Below are positions 7,797 through 15,468 of a DNA stretch of 31,626 bases, one piece after another; within the stretch, counting starts at the first letter, position 1, and each line of letters opens with the position of its first letter. Below the pieces are notes generated by a model. It made no database searches and had not been told where the DNA came from. It saw only the letters and a list, made by a program, of their open reading frames with translations. A program made the translations under genes and the position numbers. The DNA comes from Pseudomonadota bacterium (GTDB taxonomy: Bacteria > Pseudomonadota > Alphaproteobacteria > Rhizobiales > Hyphomicrobiaceae), in NCBI GenBank assembly GCA_023387235.1, contig JAEWIJ010000160.1:1-31626 (forward strand), written 5' to 3'.

Positions 7797-8882
7797 TCAG
7801 GTTTCGTCCCTCAGCAGATCCTCGAAGCGTGGCGTAAGCACTTCCGACAGGCCGTGGGCTGTCCGCACGACCGTCCGCGCGGCGATGCGATGCTCGGTGG
7901 CGAAGGCGATCGCGGCCGATGGGCCCATGACAAGGAGGGCGGTCGCGAGGGCATCGGCCCGCATGCAACTCTCGTCGAGGACGCTGACGGAAGCGATGCC
8001 ATTGTCGACAGGACGGCCCGTGCGTGGATCGAGCGAGTGCGCATGGCGCGTGCCGTCGTGCTCGACGAAACGGAGATAGTCGCCCGATGTGGCGACCGAC
8101 AGTCCATGCAGGGCGATGACGATGTCGGAGATCTCCGCCGCGCCGTGGCGTTCCGCAGGCGGCTGTTCGAGCGCCACCCACCACGGCGTGCCGTCCGGCT
8201 TCACGCCTTCGCCTCTCAGCTCGCCGCCGACCTCGACGAGAAAATCGCGAATGCCGAGTCTTCGGAGCGCGCGGGCGGCCTGATCGACGCCGAAGCCCTT
8301 CGCGATTCCGCCGAGATCGATTGCGAGACCGCCTGGCTGACGCACGCGGCGACGCCCGCGGTCGATTTCCAGATGCTGCCAGCCGGCGGCCGCGAGCATT
8401 CGATCGGTATCCTTGGCATCCGGCGGATGGATGCGCGTCGGCGACGGGCCGAAACCCCAGGCGTCGGCGAGCGCGCCAAGCGTCGGATCGAAGGCGCCTT
8501 TGCTGTCCCGTGCGATGACCAGCGCCGTTTCGAGGACGGTTAAGAAGTTCACCGGAAGCGTGTGCCAGCTCCCGGCCGGCGCTGCATTGAATTGCGAGAG
8601 CGCCGATGTCGCGACCCAAGGGCTCATCTCGCCGACGACGTGATCGAGCGCGTCCTGAACGGCTTGTCGCGCACGAGGGCCGTCAAAGGGCGAAGCCGCG
8701 TACAGCTTCGCCGACCACGTCGTTCCCATGGTCTCGCCGCCCACATGCAGGAGCTTGTCGCGCCCCGGCAGCGGATGCAGCGCGCGGGCAGCCACGATCT
8801 CCGGCACCACGACGCGGCGTGGCGCGGGAGAGGTGGACATCCGCGTCGCGCCGGCATCGTGCATACTGCGAGCGCCAGCCAC
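7797..8882 (-). CDS. apbE: FAD:protein FMN transferase (ApbE family)
   Basis: The protein has up to 361 residues. Clear ApbE motifs appear in order: GGETMGTTWSAKLY, AFDPTLGALADAWGFGP, AIDLGGIAKGFGVD, VEVGGELRGEG, AHSLDPRTGRPV and the metal site region MRADALATAL. ApbE takes FMN from FAD and links it to a Thr/Ser of extracytoplasmic redox proteins. No convincing signal peptide or lipobox is seen, unusual for the family; the first ~48 residues are extra. Starts at GTG 8882 (overlapping the previous stop by one base), ATG 8864 or ATG 8840 are all possible and none has a strong ribosome site. It is last in the iron-uptake operon, and the convergent carboxylase gene ends 6 bases away. Confidence 0.9.
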   Translation of the reverse strand: MAGARSMHDAGATRMSTSPAPRRVVVPEIVAARALHPLPGRDKLLHVGGETMGTTWSAKLYAASPFDGPRARQAVQDALDHVVGEMSPWVATSALSQFNAAPAGSWHTLPVNFLTVLETALVIARDSKGAFDPTLGALADAWGFGPSPTRIHPPDAKDTDRMLAAAGWQHLEIDRGRRRVRQPGGLAIDLGGIAKGFGVDQAARALRRLGIRDFLVEVGGELRGEGVKPDGTPWWVALEQPPAERHGAAEISDIVIALHGLSVATSGDYLRFVEHDGTRHAHSLDPRTGRPVDNGIASVSVLDESCMRADALATALLVMGPSAAIAFATEHRIAARTVVRTAHGLSEVLTPRFEDLLRDET

Positions 8883-9778
8883 TACTGCGGCAGGAATTCG
8901 AGCGTCGCCGTGTAGCCGACGCGCCGCGTGGCCTTGTTGATCGTGCTCGGCAGATCGCTCATCGACGCATTCAGCCAGTACATGCCGGGCGCCTCGACCT
9001 TGAAGCTGAGAATGCCTTCGCCGTCCGTCTTGAAGTCCATCTCGCCGAGCTTGTCGCGGTAGCGGATGCCGCCCGGGATCACCTTCACCGCCATGTTGGC
9101 TGCAGGCTTGCCGTCTGCAACAAAGCGGAACTTCACCGTCTCGCCGACCATGAGGTCATTGGGATGCGTGACGGGAAGAAGCTCGAGGCCCTTGCCCGTC
9201 GACTTGAGTGCCGTATCCGTGGGCTTGCCCGAGGTTACGAACAGCTCGACGCGGTTGTAGCCTTCGGTGACTTTCACATCCTCGGCGTTCGCCGGGATAT
9301 CCTTCGAGAGCGTGTCGGCCGTTCCGCGCCAGCGCTTCGTCTCGCCGCCGAGCTTGTAGGAAGCGAACAGCATCTCGTTGATCGCCGCGATGCGGTACGT
9401 GCCCTTCTGCTTCAGGTGGACGTCGAACGTCGAGCGATAGCGGCCAGTGCTGCCGTTCTGCGCCTCGACCGTCGAGCCGTCAGGCGCGATCACGACGAGC
9501 TCCGCGGGGCGTCCGCCGCGCCGCGCGGGCCCTTTGCCCTTCGGTCCTTTTGCTGCCGCTGCCGGCGGGCCGTCGTCATCGGCGCCGATATTGGCGAGGC
9601 GCAGTGGATGGTGCTCGAAGTAGAAGAGATCATTGGAGACGGCGGCATCGACCGTCACCCAGGGATCGTCGCCCGAGAGAACGGTCGCGGACGGCAGCAT
9701 CCAGATGCGATGGGCTTGCGCGCTGAGCGGGAGGCTCACGAGCAGTGCGATGGCAGCAAGCTTGGTGGCTGTCTTCAT
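8882..9778 (-). CDS. Periplasmic DUF4198 protein
   Basis: ATG 9778 is chosen because GAGGG lies 6 bases upstream; ATG 9784 would leave no spacing. The 298-residue product begins with a clear signal peptide (MKTATKLAAIALLVSLPLSAQA), so the mature protein should start HRIWMLPS. DUF4198 proteins are beta-rich and periplasmic, with an N-terminal His/Trp region and a C-terminal Ig-like part (here VMVGETVKFRF-like, then GILSFKVEAPGMYWL). They occur beside TonB receptors and metal-uptake genes. A Gly/Lys/Arg-rich insert (AAAKGPKGKGPARRGG) lies near residue 80. The neighbours suggest a role in handling iron or its ligand in the periplasm. The biochemical function is not known. Confidence 0.85.
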   Translation of the reverse strand: MKTATKLAAIALLVSLPLSAQAHRIWMLPSATVLSGDDPWVTVDAAVSNDLFYFEHHPLRLANIGADDDGPPAAAAKGPKGKGPARRGGRPAELVVIAPDGSTVEAQNGSTGRYRSTFDVHLKQKGTYRIAAINEMLFASYKLGGETKRWRGTADTLSKDIPANAEDVKVTEGYNRVELFVTSGKPTDTALKSTGKGLELLPVTHPNDLMVGETVKFRFVADGKPAANMAVKVIPGGIRYRDKLGEMDFKTDGEGILSFKVEAPGMYWLNASMSDLPSTINKATRRVGYTATLEFLPQ

Positions 9779-9809
9779 GTTCATCCCTCTTGCTGGTGTC
9801 ATGCTGATC

Positions 9810-10322
9810 TTACGGCTTGAGTGTCACGGAGATGGCGCCGAGCTCGTGCTCGCCCTTCGCCGTGAGATTGACGGTATCCTTCGGCGGCCACTGCATGGGA
9901 ATGCGTAGCAGCTCGCGCCCGCCGACCTCGCGCGCCGCCTCGACGACGAGCTGATACTGGCCCGGCGGCAGCTCGGCGAGAGACTTGGCGGTGCCTGCGA
10001 ACACGACGTCGTGCTTGCCCGGTGCTCGCGTCGGGCTCGAGAGACCATCGGCGGGCATGGAAAGCTCGCGGCCCGTTCGCCGCCACCACTGGCGGAGATC
10101 CTTGAGCCACTTCGTGCCCTCGTTATTGCGCAGGTTCACATCGTACCAGACGGCGAGATTTGCCGCGACGCTGTTGTCCGGCCGCTCGAGCCAGATGGCG
10201 ACATAGGGACGATGGTACTCCGCGACGCTCAGGCGCGGGATCTCGACGTTGAGATTGATGTCGGCCGCGAGCGCGGGCGCAGCCATGGCGCCCGACAGTC
10301 CGACCGTGATCGCGACACGCAT
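9810..10322 (-). CDS. Periplasmic DUF2271 protein
   Basis: The protein has 170 residues from ATG 10322, with GAGGAAA about 5 bases upstream. A signal peptide ends near APALA-ADIN. The rest is a compact beta-domain with the DUF2271 (PF10029) features YHRPYVAIWLE, LAVWYDVN, KWLKDLRQWWRR, ADGLSSPTRAPGKH and YQLVVEAARE. The function of DUF2271 is not established. It is regularly found with PepSY membrane proteins and ApbE, which suggests an extracytoplasmic redox module. It lies 12 bases after the PepSY gene and 31 bases before the DUF4198 gene, so the three are surely co-transcribed. Confidence 0.85.
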   Translation of the reverse strand: MRVAITVGLSGAMAAPALAADINLNVEIPRLSVAEYHRPYVAIWLERPDNSVAANLAVWYDVNLRNNEGTKWLKDLRQWWRRTGRELSMPADGLSSPTRAPGKHDVVFAGTAKSLAELPPGQYQLVVEAAREVGGRELLRIPMQWPPKDTVNLTAKGEHELGAISVTLKP

Positions 10323-10334
10323 TGCTTTCCTCGT

Positions 10335-11030
10335 TCAGTGGACAAAGATGATGAGCACGATGACCGGTATGGCGATGCCGAGACCGACCATGGGCCAGGT
10401 AGATGGGCGCCCGACCGCGTGGATTTTCAGCAGCACGAAGCCGGTTACGCAGAAGATGATGCAGGCAAGCGCGAACACATCGAGGAAGATGCTCCAGGCG
10501 AGGCCGGTATTGCGGCCCTTGTGGAGATCGTTGAGGTAAGCGATCCATCCCCGATCAGTGCGCTCGTACGTGATGTCGCCGCTCGCACGATCGATCGTGA
10601 GCCAGGCATCGCCACCCGGGCGCGCGAGCGCCACGTAGACTTCCGACGCCGACCATTCGGCAGGGCGACCTGCGATGTTGATGCGCGTCTGCGCGCTGAT
10701 CCAGTCCGCGAGCGCTTGCGGAACGGGCGTTTTCGCGTTCGCCGGGTCGGTCTTGACATGCGCGAGCATGTCCGCAGGCAGCTTGGCCTCGATCTGCGAT
10801 GTCTTCGGCGAAGCGTCGATCTGTGATGCGTGATTGAGCGTGATGCCGGTGATGGCGAACAGGAGCATGCCGACGAGTGAGATCGCGGCGCTGATCCAAT
10901 GCCACTGCTGCATGTGCCGCAGCCAGAAGGAGCGGCTCTTCCATTTGTTCTTCGGCGGACGGCCGGGACGGCCGCGCTGTGGCGGCGTCGCGGCGCCGGT
11001 GTTTGCCTTGTCCGACAGAGCGCTCGTCAT
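10335..11030 (-). CDS. PepSY-associated transmembrane protein (PiuB-like, short form)
   Basis: ATG 11030 overlaps the preceding Sel1 gene stop in an ATGA junction, giving 231 residues. A basic, Gly/Pro-rich N-terminus (about 1-35) leads to a first membrane helix with RHMQQWHWISAAISLVG and GITLNH. A periplasmic PepSY-like domain of about 110 residues (VYVALARPGGDAWLTIDRASGDI) follows. Next is the LNDLHKGRNTG motif before a second helix (FLDVFALACIIFCVTGFVLL), and a third helix ends the protein. Family members are membrane electron carriers or iron-siderophore reductases, and the His residues in the helix-1 and LHKG regions may bind haem. The known relative in Pseudomonas piu clusters is longer and carries a flavoprotein domain; this one has none. 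Confidence 0.85.
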   Translation of the reverse strand: MTSALSDKANTGAATPPQRGRPGRPPKNKWKSRSFWLRHMQQWHWISAAISLVGMLLFAITGITLNHASQIDASPKTSQIEAKLPADMLAHVKTDPANAKTPVPQALADWISAQTRINIAGRPAEWSASEVYVALARPGGDAWLTIDRASGDITYERTDRGWIAYLNDLHKGRNTGLAWSIFLDVFALACIIFCVTGFVLLKIHAVGRPSTWPMVGLGIAIPVIVLIIFVH

Positions 11031-11911
11031 GGCCGGACGATCCCGACCGATACCGCAAGGCGCCTGACGGCGCGGCGTACGGGGCGGATATTTCGCGCTT
11101 TCTGGCGCAATGGCGCGGAAAGGGATGACACGGTTTCGGCGCGCGGTGTGCCTGCGGGGGCTTGTCGTGCGGCTTGCGCAGTTCGTGCGCGAGCAAGCTC
11201 GGAAATGGCGCACAGGCGTTCGTCGGGATGGTGGGCGAACAGCTCGGCGATTTCCTCGCAGAAATCCGCGGGTGCCGAGGCAATGGATTGTCGCAGCCAC
11301 GCGAGGGCGCGATCGGTCTCGCCGCTGGCGATGAGGTGGCGTGCGGTGTGAAAGGCGCCGCGGAAGCAGCCGCCGCGGGCGGCGCGGAGATACCAGCGGC
11401 GTGCCGCGGCCGGCTTCGGAGGTCCGCGCCAGCCTTCCTCGCAGCAGCGGCCGAGCATGTTCATGGCTTTCGCATTGCCCTGGCGCGCCGCGCGTGCGAG
11501 CAGCGTCAAGGCCTCGGTCGGCTCTCCCGGCACGCCGTCCTCGCGTAGCATGAGGCACGCGAGATTGAACTGTGCCCAAGCGTGCTTCTGCTCGGCTGCG
11601 GCGCGATAGCACCGCGCGGCGATGGCGAGATTGATATCCGTACCCCAGCCGAGTTCATGACAGCGGCCGAGCATGTTCATGGCGTCGCGGCCGCCGGCGC
11701 GCGCGGCGATCTGGATCCAGTTGAAGGCGGCGGGAAGATCGCGCGGCGTGCCGTGCCCGTCGAGGAGCATCAAGCCCCACGAGAGCTGTGCCACGGCGTC
11801 GCCCGAAAGGGCGGCCTTGCGCACCTGCTCGGCAGCGAAAGCGGGATCGCTCGCAAGTCGTGTCTTGCGCATCGCGCTGCCTTGCCAGGCGAAGATCACC
11901 TTGTCGTTCAT
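11027..11911 (-). CDS. Sel1-repeat protein
   Basis: The protein has 294 residues from ATG 11911, with AAGGA 6 bases upstream. At least four Sel1-type helical repeats are visible between about 28 and 190, each with the A.....LG..Y..G pattern: WGLMLLDGHGTPRD, LGRCHELGWGTDIN, LACLMLREDGVPGEP and LGRCCEEGWRGPPK. No signal peptide or membrane segment is present, so it should be cytoplasmic. The C-terminal 60 residues are basic and Ala/Arg-rich. Sel1 proteins act as scaffolds for protein-protein contacts. A Sel1-repeat gene next to piuC is known in Pseudomonas (PA4516 by PA4515), which supports a conserved partnership. The actual role is unknown. Confidence 0.85.
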   Translation of the reverse strand: MNDKVIFAWQGSAMRKTRLASDPAFAAEQVRKAALSGDAVAQLSWGLMLLDGHGTPRDLPAAFNWIQIAARAGGRDAMNMLGRCHELGWGTDINLAIAARCYRAAAEQKHAWAQFNLACLMLREDGVPGEPTEALTLLARAARQGNAKAMNMLGRCCEEGWRGPPKPAAARRWYLRAARGGCFRGAFHTARHLIASGETDRALAWLRQSIASAPADFCEEIAELFAHHPDERLCAISELARARTAQAARQAPAGTPRAETVSSLSAPLRQKARNIRPVRRAVRRLAVSVGIVRP

Positions 11912-11934
11912 CGCAATCCTTCGGACCGAAGCGC

Positions 11935-12618
11935 TCAGAGATCGGCCCAGCGACGCAGCAGATTGTGGTAGTGGCTCGTCAGCGCGACGACGCCGTGGTG
12001 GTCGTCCGGAAGCGAGCGCCGGATCTCGACGATCCCCATGTCGAGCTCGAAGAGCTGGCGGCGCATGCCATCGTCGCGCACCATCGACTGTGTCCAGAAG
12101 AACGACGACCAGCGCGAGCCGCGCGTCACTTCCGTAACGCTGTGCAGGCTCGACGAGGGATAGACGACCATGTCGCCGGCGTTGAGCTTTACCTTCTGAG
12201 TGCCGAACGTGTCCTCGATGACCAGCTCGCCGCCGTCATACTGATCGGGGGGCGTGAGGAACAGTGTCGAGGAGACGTCGGCCCGCATGCGCATCCCCGC
12301 ACCGGGAATGGACCGAAGCGCACCGTCGACATGGGCGCCGAACGTCATGCCGACATCATAGCGATTGAACATCGGTGGCAGCACGCGCAACGGCAGGGCG
12401 GCCGAATTGAAGAGCGGGTTCGTGCCGAGCGCACGCAGGATGATCTGTCCGATCTCGCGCGCGACGGGCGAGTCGACGGGGATTTGAAGGTTCTTCTTGA
12501 CGGTGCCGGCCTGCTCGCCGGCGGTCGTCTTGCCGTCGACCCAGGCGGCGGCTTCGAGAGCCGCGCGGCTGCGCTCGACCTCGTCAGGTGTCAGAACTCC
12601 AGGGATGCGAACCAGCAT
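11935..12618 (-). CDS. piuC: Fe(II)/2-oxoglutarate-dependent PKHD-type hydroxylase PiuC/YbiX
   Basis: The protein has 227 residues from ATG 12618, which matches the start of E. coli YbiX (IPGVL near the N-terminus); the frame extends 14 codons further upstream. The jelly-roll core has iron ligands H96 and D98 (GAHVDG) and H159 (SSSLHS), and R169 for 2-oxoglutarate. The family marks FNRYDVGMTFGAHVDGA, YDGGELVIEDTFG and YPSSSLHSV are near identical to the known proteins. YbiX/PiuC genes sit beside catecholate-type TonB receptors (Fiu, PiuA), are iron-repressed in their hosts, and have an undefined substrate. It follows the receptor gene by about 70 bases. Confidence 0.95.
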   Translation of the reverse strand: MLVRIPGVLTPDEVERSRAALEAAAWVDGKTTAGEQAGTVKKNLQIPVDSPVAREIGQIILRALGTNPLFNSAALPLRVLPPMFNRYDVGMTFGAHVDGALRSIPGAGMRMRADVSSTLFLTPPDQYDGGELVIEDTFGTQKVKLNAGDMVVYPSSSLHSVTEVTRGSRWSSFFWTQSMVRDDGMRRQLFELDMGIVEIRRSLPDDHHGVVALTSHYHNLLRRWADL

Positions 12619-12687
12619 CTCGTACGTCTCACATGCAGAGCGGACATGGGCAGGGCCCATGTCGGCAGGCGCGTCTCGTGTACGCTC

Positions 12688-15096
12688 TCAGAACTTCTTG
12701 CCGACGGTAAACATCAGCGTCCGGCCGGCGGCGACGACGGCACGATTGCCGAAGCTGCCGTCGTAGTTCAGCTCATCCGTGAGGTTGTAGCCGTTGGCGG
12801 CGAAGCGCCAGCCGTCCTTCTCGTAGGAGATCATCGCGTCGAACGTGAAGTTGGCCGGGATGATCGAAGAGTTGGCGGAGTTTGCGTAGATGTCGTCGGA
12901 CCACCTGACGCCGGCGCCCACTGTCGTCTTGCCGGGCCAGAGGTGCATGATCTTGGAGATCTCGACCGTCGACCACACCGAGACGGCGTGCTCGGGGACG
13001 AAGGCGACGCGGTTGCCCACGACATCGGGCGCCGTGGCCGACGAGAGAATCTCGCTGTCCATGTAGGCATAGGCAGCCTGGATCGACCACGCATCCGTCA
13101 GCTTGCCGGTGAGTCCGAGCTCGAGGCCCTGCACACGCTGATCCTCACCCGTCACGACGGTATCGCCGGACGTCGGATCCTCCTGACGCGCGTTCGACTT
13201 GTCGACGCGGAACAAGGCCGCAGTGAAGCCGAGCTTGCCGTCCAGGAAAGCCCACTTCAGACCGGCTTCCCACAGCTCGTTCTCCTCCGGCTCCAACGAC
13301 GCGTTGCCGATGGAGTTGTTGTCGTTCGTGATGAACTGGCCTGCAAGGCCGGAGGATGAGCGCGCCCAGGAGATGTAATAGGTCTGCTGCTTGGTCGGCT
13401 CCCAGATGACGCTGGCCTTCGGGCTCCAGAAACTGGTGTCGGACTCGAGCGGAGCGCCGAACACGCCGGTCGTCGTATTCCAGTAGCTCGCCGAGTAGCT
13501 ATCCCAGCGAATGCCGCCGAGGATAGAAAACTCCGGCGTTAGCCAGACGCGATCGCTCGCGAAGAAGGCGATATTGTCAGCCTCGGCCTTCTTGCGTGCC
13601 AGAGGGTTCTTCGTGACGGTGAAGCCCGGGGGGTTCTCGTAGAGCGGGTCGCCAATCGTGCCCGGGGTCTTCGCGCCGGAGTTCGCAAGCTGCGTGCGCC
13701 GGTCGTTCTGGTAGAACACGTCGATGCCCGCAACGAACTCGTGCCGCAGCCCAGCAAAATGGAACTTCGCAATGGCCGTCGTGATGTTCTGGATGCCCCA
13801 GGACTCCTGGTCGAAGCCGGCCGGGCCGCCGAAATTGTAGGCGCCGTTAAAAGTCCCATCGAGAATGCTGGCGCCGCAGGGATGGGACGAGCCGTCCGTA
13901 TTCTCCAGTGGGCAGCTCGTGACCGTCTGCGCGAAGTAACGGCTGTACATCGCGAGGCGCGTATCGTTCTGGATCGTCAGACCCTCGTTCACGCGCTTCA
14001 CGTAGCGGGCCGTGATCATGTCGACGTCGGAGTCGTCGAGATCGGTCTCCTTGCCGTAGAAATTCTTGCGCGAGACGCCGAATTCAGTGACCGGCTTGCC
14101 GAGCAGCGGACCATTGCCGCCGTTGACGACAGCTCGGTTGTCCGGATCGAAGATCGGCACACCCATGTCGGGCTTGCGCTTTCCGGACTGGTGCAAGTAG
14201 TTGATCGTAAACTTCTCGTCCGTGCCGAGGCCGAAGGCCAGCGAAGCGAGGAAGCCCCAGCGATCCGAGTAGAGGTGGTCGCGGCCGACGATGTCCTGAT
14301 CGTGCCACATGCCGACGATGCGGGCGGCGGTCGTGTTGTTGATCTGCTTGTTGATGTCAACCGTCGTGCGGGCCATCGGGCCGGTGCCCAGGGTAACGTC
14401 GAAGCTCGCGGCATCGCCGAGATGCGCCGTCTTCTGCTGGATGTTGATGGCGCCGCCGGTCGTGCCCATGCCGAAAGCCTCGGACGAGGGGCCCTTCAGG
14501 ACCTGCACCTGCTCATAGGCAAAGCTGTCGCGGACGTAGACGCCGAAGTCGCGCAGGCCGTCGACGTAGATGTCGCCCTTGGCCTGGAAGCCGCGAATGC
14601 GGAACTGGTCTCCGTTCATGCCGCCGCCGCCTTCGCCGATCGCGACGGTCACGCCCGGGACACTGCGGAGCGCCTGATCGAGTGTCGTGACGTTCTCCTC
14701 GCGGAGCTGCGTCTGACCGATCACGTTGACCGTCTGCGGCGTGTCCTGGATCGTGCCGGGCAGGCGGCCGATGCCCGTTCCTGCTTCGAGTGAGTTTGCT
14801 GGGCTTCCTGGCGGCCCCGATACGGCGTCGGCGGGGTCTGCCAGCAGCACGGGCGCGGCAGGGGCCGGCGTTGCCGCGACGGGTGCGGCGCTCTTGGCCT
14901 TCGCGCGGGCCTTGGCTTTGGGCGGCGCTTTCTTGGTTTGGACAGAAAGAGACGGCAGGGTCGTTTGGGCCGAGGCCCCCGTTGCCAGAAGCATCGAGGC
15001 TATGCCGAGCGATACCTGGCCGAGCAATAGCTTATCCACAGGCCGGGCACGTGCCCCTGTGTCCGCGGCGGCGGCCATATCCTCATGTTCAACCAT
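12688..15096 (-). CDS. TonB-dependent siderophore receptor (Fiu/PiuA-like)
   Basis: ATG 15096 has an AGGGGGA ribosome site 6 bases upstream, giving 802 residues. A long charged N-terminal stretch precedes the hydrophobic signal segment, with likely cleavage after ASA (residue 43). An Ala/Lys/Pro-rich linker (about 57-100) follows. The plug domain begins near IQDTPQTVNVIG (about 116) and contains FRIRGFQAKGDIYVDGLRD and VQVLKGPSSEAFGMGTTGGAINI. The 22-strand barrel ends in FTVGKKF with the C-terminal Phe expected for outer-membrane insertion. An extracellular segment has a Cys pair (SCPLENTDGSSHPCG), as in Fiu-type receptors. It should import ferric catecholate-like siderophores with TonB-ExbBD, none of which are in this window. 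It heads the iron operon. Confidence 0.93.
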   Translation of the reverse strand: MVEHEDMAAAADTGARARPVDKLLLGQVSLGIASMLLATGASAQTTLPSLSVQTKKAPPKAKARAKAKSAAPVAATPAPAAPVLLADPADAVSGPPGSPANSLEAGTGIGRLPGTIQDTPQTVNVIGQTQLREENVTTLDQALRSVPGVTVAIGEGGGGMNGDQFRIRGFQAKGDIYVDGLRDFGVYVRDSFAYEQVQVLKGPSSEAFGMGTTGGAINIQQKTAHLGDAASFDVTLGTGPMARTTVDINKQINNTTAARIVGMWHDQDIVGRDHLYSDRWGFLASLAFGLGTDEKFTINYLHQSGKRKPDMGVPIFDPDNRAVVNGGNGPLLGKPVTEFGVSRKNFYGKETDLDDSDVDMITARYVKRVNEGLTIQNDTRLAMYSRYFAQTVTSCPLENTDGSSHPCGASILDGTFNGAYNFGGPAGFDQESWGIQNITTAIAKFHFAGLRHEFVAGIDVFYQNDRRTQLANSGAKTPGTIGDPLYENPPGFTVTKNPLARKKAEADNIAFFASDRVWLTPEFSILGGIRWDSYSASYWNTTTGVFGAPLESDTSFWSPKASVIWEPTKQQTYYISWARSSSGLAGQFITNDNNSIGNASLEPEENELWEAGLKWAFLDGKLGFTAALFRVDKSNARQEDPTSGDTVVTGEDQRVQGLELGLTGKLTDAWSIQAAYAYMDSEILSSATAPDVVGNRVAFVPEHAVSVWSTVEISKIMHLWPGKTTVGAGVRWSDDIYANSANSSIIPANFTFDAMISYEKDGWRFAANGYNLTDELNYDGSFGNRAVVAAGRTLMFTVGKKF

Positions 15097-15468
15097 TGTG
15101 GTCCCCCTCGCGCATAACTGCGCGAAATCAAATATGTTTCCCCAGGCTTCGCGGTTGGGGGGCGGGGGTTTGGCCTGGCTGCCGACGCCACGAAGATGCA
15201 CAGATGATTAAACTTTACTCCATCAGTCAAGTAATGTGATGCACTGCTGCCGACGGGCGATGCATTGTGGCCACACGGGGGGAGCGGAGCAATTGTGCGG
15301 AAATGCCAATGAAACCGCGGAGAGTCGACACGCGCCCGTCCGCATCATGACGAACGAGCGCGCGTCCATGCATGAACTGCATGACCACGCGGGCCGAGGT
15401 CGGCAGCTGTTGGTGCGGTGGCGCGAGCCTAGACCTGCAAAGCCGACGCCCGCAAACCCGAATCGTCT
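15097..15468 (-). promoter_or_regulatory. Upstream region of the receptor operon
   Basis: These 372 bases hold no gene. An A/T-rich patch at 15205-15230 contains TTGACT on the - strand (15230-15225) and a TGAT/ATCA pair at its ends, a possible promoter/operator area. The hexamer GATGCA recurs at 15195, 15238 and 15259, and a related inverted repeat CATGCA-N5-TGCATG lies at 15367-15383. No clear Fur, RirA or Irr consensus was recognised. No terminator was seen after the aminotransferase gene, so read-through from the transport operon is possible. Confidence 0.3.

Noticed and set aside
8606..9820. A 404-codon + strand frame over apbE and DUF4198
   Set aside because: No recognisable domain; both - strand genes have clear family motifs, and DUF4198 also has a signal peptide and a ribosome site.
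11031..11612. N-terminal extension of the PepSY frame
   Set aside because: The extension lies over the Sel1 gene in another frame and is Arg-rich; the ATG at 11030 with the ATGA overlap is the natural start.
15205..15225. RirA- or Fur-type iron box upstream of the receptor
   Set aside because: TGAT and ATCA flank the patch, but the spacing and the inner bases do not fit the known consensus.
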